Shown here: positions 4,733 through 5,255 of the stretch, piece after piece
How the letters are laid out: each line of letters starts with the position of its first letter
Numbering within the stretch: the first letter of the stretch is position 1
Source of the DNA: Clostridiales bacterium
GTDB lineage: Bacteria > Bacillota > Clostridia > Lachnospirales > Lachnospiraceae
Direction: 5' to 3'
Assembly: GCA_021204765.1 (NCBI GenBank)
Contig: JAJPYU010000123.1
Location: forward strand, 1 to 5,255
DNA length: 5,255 bases
Notes under the pieces: model-generated
Told to the model about the DNA's origin: nothing
The model's database searches: none
What the model saw: the letters and a program-made list of their open reading frames with translations, nothing else
Position numbers and translations under genes: made by a program

Positions 4733-5255
4733 TCTGCATGCCTCCATGCGGTTTCCAGCGCTATCTCCATCATTTCATTGAAACTCTCTCTGATTTCCTG
4801 AGCGGTTAACGCCTCCGGCAGGAAGAAATGGTCCGAGATGGACAGTATGGACAGCGCCTTTTTGTGCTGGGCCAGGGCTTCAAGATACAGCCCCGCGGTC
4901 TCCATCTCCACGCTTACCATGCCGAGATCTCTTGCGCGGCTGGGGATGTCCGCCTGGGCGTTGTAGAACATATCCGTTGTAAACACATTTCCAACTTTGA
5001 TGCGGGTGCCCCGCTCCTTGCAGATAGTCACCGCGTCGTCCAAAAGCTCGAAGTCCGCTGTGGGGCAGAGCGTTCCGGGGAAAGCATAGTGATGCTGGAA
5101 GTTGGAGTTGGTGCAGGCGCCCATGGCAATGACTATATCCTTCACATGCATGTCGTCAAGGAGCGCTCCCGAGGAACCGACCCTGATGATGGACTCCACG
5201 CCGTAGAAAGTGTAGATCTCGTTGGAATACATAAAATATAATAAAAACATCTGAA
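4729..5255 (-). CDS. deoD: DeoD-type purine nucleoside phosphorylase, 5' end incomplete in window
   Basis: About 175 residues of the C-terminal three quarters of a hexameric DeoD-type enzyme are visible (E. coli DeoD has 239). It cleaves purine (deoxy)nucleosides with phosphate to free base and (deoxy)ribose-1-phosphate in purine salvage. Counting from the first in-window Met (5250), the phosphate-site IIRVGSSG is at 21-28, GACTNSN at 44-50, GNVFTTDMFY at 87-96, the nucleoside-site VEMETAG at 114-120 (E115, M116, E117) and SISDH with the base-contacting Asp at 140. The roughly 60 N-terminal residues holding His4-, Arg24- and Arg43-type positions should lie beyond the window, and the frame is open to its edge. 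The first in-window codons are very AT-rich and encode FLLYFMYS where relatives have a GMPS-x-x-IYS-like stretch. No ribosome binding site precedes either Met there, so a 5'-truncated gene cannot be excluded. The stop overlaps the abiH ATG (ATGA). The family call is firm; intactness is not known. Confidence 0.88.
   Translation of the reverse strand, partial: QMFLLYFMYSNEIYTFYGVESIIRVGSSGALLDDMHVKDIVIAMGACTNSNFQHHYAFPGTLCPTADFELLDDAVTICKERGTRIKVGNVFTTDMFYNAQADIPSRARDLGMVSVEMETAGLYLEALAQHKKALSILSISDHFFLPEALTAQEIRESFNEMMEIALETAWRHAE
4733..4745 (-). promoter_or_regulatory. Ribosome binding site deciding the abiH start
   Basis: GGAGG (4741-4745, minus strand) stands 8 nt before the ATG at 4732-4730. 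An alternative in-frame ATG at 4747-4745 overlaps this site and has no site of its own, so the shorter protein is preferred. The site lies in the last codons of deoD. Confidence 0.75.

Noticed and set aside
4733..4747. AbiH start at the upstream ATG (five extra residues)
   Set aside because: That ATG overlaps the GGAGG site serving the ATG at 4732, and the shorter start gives the usual short N-terminus before the TGNGFDL motif plus an ATGA overlap.
4828..5241. Plus-strand open frame opposite deoD
   Set aside because: It is antisense to a conserved nucleoside phosphorylase and no domain or start signal supports it.
1..5255. CRISPR arrays, tRNA/rRNA genes, insertion sequences or attachment sites
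   Set aside because: No regularly spaced repeats, transposase-like frames, terminal inverted repeats or tRNA-like cloverleaf sequences were seen; nearly all bases belong to the six minus-strand genes.

Overview
The window reads as part of the chromosome of an anaerobic Clostridia member, probably a GC-moderate Lachnospiraceae or a related acetogen-like lineage. The reasons are strong AGGAGG-type ribosome binding sites, clostridial-type FolD and DeoD sequences, and an iron-sulfur flavoprotein operon of the electron-bifurcating kind. No species can be named from the sequence. All five complete or partial genes upstream of and including the bifurcating locus, and the sixth partial gene, lie on the minus strand, so the biological order runs from high to low coordinates.

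Upstream cluster (5255 to 2839). The order is a 5'-incomplete purine nucleoside phosphorylase (deoD), an AbiH-family protein (a phage abortive-infection family), and folD, the methylene-tetrahydrofolate dehydrogenase of one-carbon metabolism. The three are packed as one translationally coupled unit: deoD and abiH share an ATGA overlap, and one base separates abiH from folD, whose ribosome binding site lies inside the last codons of abiH. A putative defence gene is therefore embedded between two housekeeping metabolic genes.

Intergenic region (2694 to 2838). This AT-rich stretch holds a perfect 11-bp-stem hairpin that should terminate the folD transcript. A good sigma-A-type promoter follows, whose -35 box is built into the hairpin. 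Four T-tracts (A-tracts on the transcribed strand) start exactly 10 bp apart just upstream of the promoter. An imperfect 20-bp palindrome lies just downstream of the expected start site.

Downstream operon (2693 to 1). A NuoE/HydC-like [2Fe-2S] subunit, a NuoF/HydB-like FMN/NAD(H)/Fe-S subunit and the N-terminus of a third subunit are tightly coupled. The third subunit joins a [2Fe-2S] plant-type ferredoxin domain to the start of a GltD/NfnB-type domain. This architecture best fits the Sporomusa-type Nfn (Stn) electron-bifurcating transhydrogenase, which links NADH, NADPH and ferredoxin pools. A formate dehydrogenase or [FeFe] hydrogenase with the same E/F pair is less likely, because the third subunit carries the CxxPCxxxCPA-type GltD signature. 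FolD uses NAD(P)(H), so the two neighbouring transcription units could plausibly be linked through one-carbon/NADPH balance; that is inference.
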